Shown: positions 9,383 to 10,960 of the stretch, piece after piece
Layout of the letters: each line of letters opens with the position of its first letter
Numbering within the stretch: position 1 is the stretch's first letter
From: an uncultured Clostridia bacterium
Lineage (GTDB): Bacteria > Bacillota > Clostridia > Christensenellales > UBA1242
Assembly (NCBI GenBank): GCA_946610655.1
Contig: CAMOCH010000024.1
Span: forward strand, 1 to 10,960
Length of the DNA stretch: 10,960 nucleotides
Direction: 5' to 3'
Made by a program: the position numbers and the translations under genes
The notes under the pieces: generated by a model
Seen by the model: only the letters and a program-made list of their open reading frames with translations
What the model was told of the DNA's origin: nothing
The model's database searches: none

Positions 9383-9445
9383 TTTATTAGTTTGAAGCGA
9401 TAGTAATACATTTATTTACGCATACGCGTGCGAAAAATGTAAAAA

Positions 9446-9500
9446 TTTAGCAAAAAACCCAATAAGAAAAGTTTTTTTTGCTAAAAAATCGCATTATTGG
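9446..9500 (-). promoter_or_regulatory. Two crossing helices in the giant-gene leader (pseudoknot, attenuator or switch candidate)
   Basis: In transcript order the segments are CCAATAA (9500-9494), TTTAGCAAAAAAAAC (9485-9471), TTATTGG (9465-9459) and GTTTTTTGCTAAA (9458-9446). The first pairs perfectly with the third (7 bp). The second pairs with the fourth (13 bp with a two-base bulge). Because the arms alternate, the helices form either an H-type pseudoknot or two competing folds. The second helix is followed directly by TTTTTACATTTTT, so it could act as a weak intrinsic terminator (attenuator). No known riboswitch class is recognised. The pairing is seen; the regulatory role is inferred, and AT-rich DNA gives some such pairs by chance. 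Confidence 0.45.
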
Positions 9501-9594
9501 TAAGATAAACCATCAAAAAGCATATTTAAAATGAATTTTTTTCGACTTTTTAATCGTTTTAAAATATGCTATCTTGTATTTTTTGTTTATCTTA
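9501..9594 (-). promoter_or_regulatory. Long stem-loop at the predicted 5' end of the giant-gene mRNA
   Basis: The outer arms TAAGATAAAC (9594-9585) and GTTTATCTTA (9510-9501) are perfect complements of 10 bp. An inner stem pairs AGCATATTTTAAAA (9570-9557) with TTTTAAATATGCT (9531-9519), 13 bp with one bulged base; an internal loop of 14 and 8 bases lies between the stems. The outer stem begins one base after the transcription start predicted from the promoter at 9602-9630. In Bacillota, 5'-terminal stem-loops are known to protect mRNAs from 5'-end-dependent decay; that role is an inference here. Alternatively it is a palindromic protein-binding region. Confidence 0.55.
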
Positions 9595-9601
9595 TACGCA
9601 T

Positions 9602-9630
9602 ATTTTAACAAAATAGCGAATATTTGTCAA
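9602..9630 (-). promoter_or_regulatory. Sigma-A-type promoter of the giant gene
   Basis: On the minus strand a perfect -35 box TTGACA (9630-9625) is followed by a 17-bp spacer and a -10 box TAAAAT (9607-9602), one mismatch from consensus. The predicted start is the A near 9595, which gives a leader of about 226 nt before the ATG at 9369. It lies 21 bp past the end of the upstream gene's terminator, so the giant gene is probably transcribed on its own. Confidence 0.8.
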
Positions 9631-9640
9631 ACAAAATAGC
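9607..9640 (-). repeat. Perfect 11-bp direct repeat overlapping the promoter (operator candidate)
   Basis: GCTATTTTGTT occurs at 9640-9630 and again at 9617-9607 on the minus strand, 23 bp start to start, about two helical turns. The first copy ends on the first base of the -35 box; the second lies in the spacer and ends on the first base of the -10 box. The position and phasing suit a pair of regulator binding sites on one DNA face. No regulator gene is in the window and I do not recognise the motif. Confidence 0.5.
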
Positions 9641-9650
9641 ACTATAATTA

Positions 9651-9681
9651 AAAATAAAAAAACAGGTGTTATTTCACCTGT
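9651..9681 (-). terminator. Intrinsic terminator of the VanW-family gene
   Basis: On the minus strand ACAGGTG and CACCTGT (plus coordinates 9662-9668 and 9675-9681) form a perfect 7-bp stem with a 6-base loop, followed at once by TTTTTTATTTT. It begins 11 bases after the TAA stop at 9693-9695. The GC content of the stem in this AT-rich DNA and the T-run make it a standard rho-independent terminator. Confidence 0.88.
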
Positions 9682-9692
9682 CTTTCAATTAC

Positions 9693-10808
9693 TTAAACTG
9701 ATGCAATAAGATAATTGTTTTCTCTTATCTTTGTAGTCTTCATTAAAACGTCGTCAACATAGTAATCCAAATAAGAGGATGTTTTAATTTTATTTTCTTG
9801 ATCTTCAGATTCGTCAATTTCAAATCTCTCTTTAATCTTATACTTTTGTTCTGTTGCATAAATACATACTCTACATTCGTTCCCATTAACGCAAGCGCAA
9901 ATCAAAACATCATTACTTAAATTGTTTTTAAATTTTAAATCTGCTGAACCATAGTTAACCATGGCGTCAAACCCTGGCTTTATATATGCCGACTTTATTG
10001 AATGACCATGAACTTCTTTAATTTCTAAATCAGAAAGCAGCGCTGCATTATATAAAGTTGAACTTACTTGACAAACTCCACCACCAAAACCCTCTGTATA
10101 TTTGCCATTTGATATAATCTTTGCTTGCTTATACCCATTTTCTTCATTTCTAACACCTGTGCAATCATTAAAACTAAAAACTTCACCACTTTTCAGTAAA
10201 ACTCCGTTAATAGAGGAAACAGCTTTCTTAATATTTTGTGTTCTCTCTTCATTTTCAGTATTGAAATAGGTTTTAAACTCCCCACATACAAAATATTTAC
10301 CTTTTATATCTTCATATTTTACAGTTGGAATAATTTGTTCAAATTCCAAATTACAAATTTCACCATTTACTAAATTATCAAAAATTGCAGAATATATTTT
10401 ATTTTTATCAATTTTTACACCATTTTTCTCATAAAAATACTCAATTTTGCAGTTTTTTAGTGATTTTATACCTGCATTTACTGGTTTTATATATACATTT
10501 TCTGCAATTTTATCAATTTGTACATCTATGTTAGGGTAAATATAATTTAAAATTGTCTTTTTATCAAAGCCCATAGAATAAATTTTCTTTGCTATTTTAA
10601 TTTTTTCTTCAACACTTTTTTTTGTAACTTCTTTTCTTAGTTTTGTTAAATTTATAAATTCTTGATTTTTATAATCAATTTCAAAATTTTTATTTTCAAT
10701 TTTAAACTCAAAATTTTGATTTGCAAAACAGAAATTTTGTTTTTGAATTTTTACAGGACAAAAACTAAAAATCAATATAAAAAAAGAAAATACTAATATT
10801 TTTTTCAC
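9693..10808 (-). CDS. Exported VanW-family protein
   Basis: The product has 371 residues. Residues 1-29 look like a signal peptide (MKK, then hydrophobic to about 16, possible cleavage after FCFA-29). Residues about 100-170 resemble the end of the PG_binding_4-like domain that often precedes VanW. Residues about 185-320 are the VanW domain: INGVLLKSGEVFSFND (200-215), ENGYKQAKII (223-232), GGGVCQVSSTLYNAAL (242-257), HGHS (267-270) and GFDAMVNYGSADLKFKN (279-295). A basic and acidic tail of about 50 residues follows. VanW proteins are widespread envelope proteins in Bacillota, named from vancomycin-resistance clusters; their activity is not established and vanW alone does not imply resistance, and no other van gene is present. 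The start is GTG; an in-frame TAG 18 bases upstream limits extension. There is no obvious Shine-Dalgarno. Eleven Cys (nine in the mature part) is many for an exported protein of this kind. It has its own terminator and is probably monocistronic or last in an operon. Confidence 0.9.
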   Translation of the reverse strand: MKKILVFSFFILIFSFCPVKIQKQNFCFANQNFEFKIENKNFEIDYKNQEFINLTKLRKEVTKKSVEEKIKIAKKIYSMGFDKKTILNYIYPNIDVQIDKIAENVYIKPVNAGIKSLKNCKIEYFYEKNGVKIDKNKIYSAIFDNLVNGEICNLEFEQIIPTVKYEDIKGKYFVCGEFKTYFNTENEERTQNIKKAVSSINGVLLKSGEVFSFNDCTGVRNEENGYKQAKIISNGKYTEGFGGGVCQVSSTLYNAALLSDLEIKEVHGHSIKSAYIKPGFDAMVNYGSADLKFKNNLSNDVLICACVNGNECRVCIYATEQKYKIKERFEIDESEDQENKIKTSSYLDYYVDDVLMKTTKIRENNYLIASV

Positions 10809-10960
10809 AATACTAGTATTCTACATTTTAAGAATTTTATCAAATTTTGTCGAATTTTTAATTAATTATTTTATATTTTGCACTAAATTTACAAATTTTG
10901 TATAAATTTTTCTATATTTTGTAAAATTATTGCATTTTGTATATTTATTAAAATATTTTT
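10809..10960. other. AT-rich upstream region without a gene
   Basis: These 152 bases contain no open frame of useful length. Besides the candidate promoter at 10825-10853 there is a perfect 12-bp palindrome AATACTAGTATT at 10809-10820, directly against the GTG start. The rest (10860-10960) is nearly pure A/T with several ATTTTGTA-like stretches and no terminator that I can see, so the identity and direction of the next gene remain open. Confidence 0.6.
10825..10853 (-). promoter_or_regulatory. Candidate promoter of the VanW-family gene, giving a near-leaderless mRNA
   Basis: On the minus strand TCGACA (10853-10848) lies 17 bp from TAAAAT (10830-10825). The predicted start near 10817-10819 would leave only about 9-11 nt before the GTG, which fits the lack of a Shine-Dalgarno site. 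The -35 box has one mismatch to TTGACA. AT-rich sequence produces such matches easily, so this call is weaker than the promoter at 9602-9630. Confidence 0.45.

Noticed and set aside
9644..9650. TAATTATA as a second -10 box for the giant gene
   Set aside because: It lies just after the terminator T-run, has no -35 box at proper spacing other than terminator sequence, and the promoter at 9602-9630 is far better.
9662..9681. Bidirectional terminator
   Set aside because: The stem is symmetric, but only the minus strand has a clean T-run after it; on the plus strand the stem is followed by CTTTCAATTACTT, and no plus-strand gene ends here.
9693..10808. Vancomycin-resistance locus
   Set aside because: VanW-domain proteins are common in Bacillota without resistance, and no ligase, dehydrogenase, dipeptidase or VanRS-like gene is in the window.

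Overview
The window holds two genes, both on the minus strand, separated by a 323-bp intergenic region rich in regulatory signals. AT-rich DNA, a VanW-family exported protein, sigma-A-type promoters, a Shine-Dalgarno site of the Bacillota kind and a giant surface protein of internalin-like layout point to a low-GC Bacillota relative, probably an uncultured gut or rumen clostridial or bacilli lineage. The roughly 30 Trp codons in the large gene are all TGG and no in-frame TGA occurs, so the genetic code is standard (table 11), not the Mycoplasma/Spiroplasma code. No species is recognisable.

Region 1 (1..9369, minus): one uninterrupted reading frame of 3123 codons that starts at 9369 and runs off the left edge without a stop. 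I read it codon by codon along its whole length. It encodes a giant cell-surface protein: short basic cytoplasmic N-terminus, one membrane-spanning helix (residues about 23-46), a BspA-type (LRR_5-like) leucine-rich domain (about 80-445), then some 27-28 tandem, strongly diverged repeats of the InlB B-repeat / Listeria-Bacteroides (Flg_new) type, each about 80-105 residues and usually ending in LYAKW or a variant. The order LRR then B repeats resembles Listeria internalins, with a different LRR class. The C-terminus, and so any wall-anchoring signal, lies outside the window.

Region 2 (9370..9692): reading along the minus strand there is the intrinsic terminator of the upstream gene, then a near-consensus promoter (TTGACA, 17 bp, TAAAAT) embedded in an 11-bp direct repeat, then a predicted 226-nt leader. 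The leader starts with a long terminal hairpin, continues with two mutually crossing helices (a pseudoknot or switch candidate), and ends in a good Shine-Dalgarno site. The giant gene therefore appears to be its own, possibly regulated, transcription unit.

Region 3 (9693..10808, minus): a VanW-family exported protein of 371 residues with a GTG start, no visible Shine-Dalgarno and a promoter predicted only a few bases upstream, which suggests a nearly leaderless mRNA. Region 4 (10809..10960) is AT-rich upstream DNA with that promoter and no gene.

Both products are predicted to be exported and to act at the cell envelope, but the terminator and separate promoter argue against one operon. The least explained part of the window is the structured leader of the giant gene.
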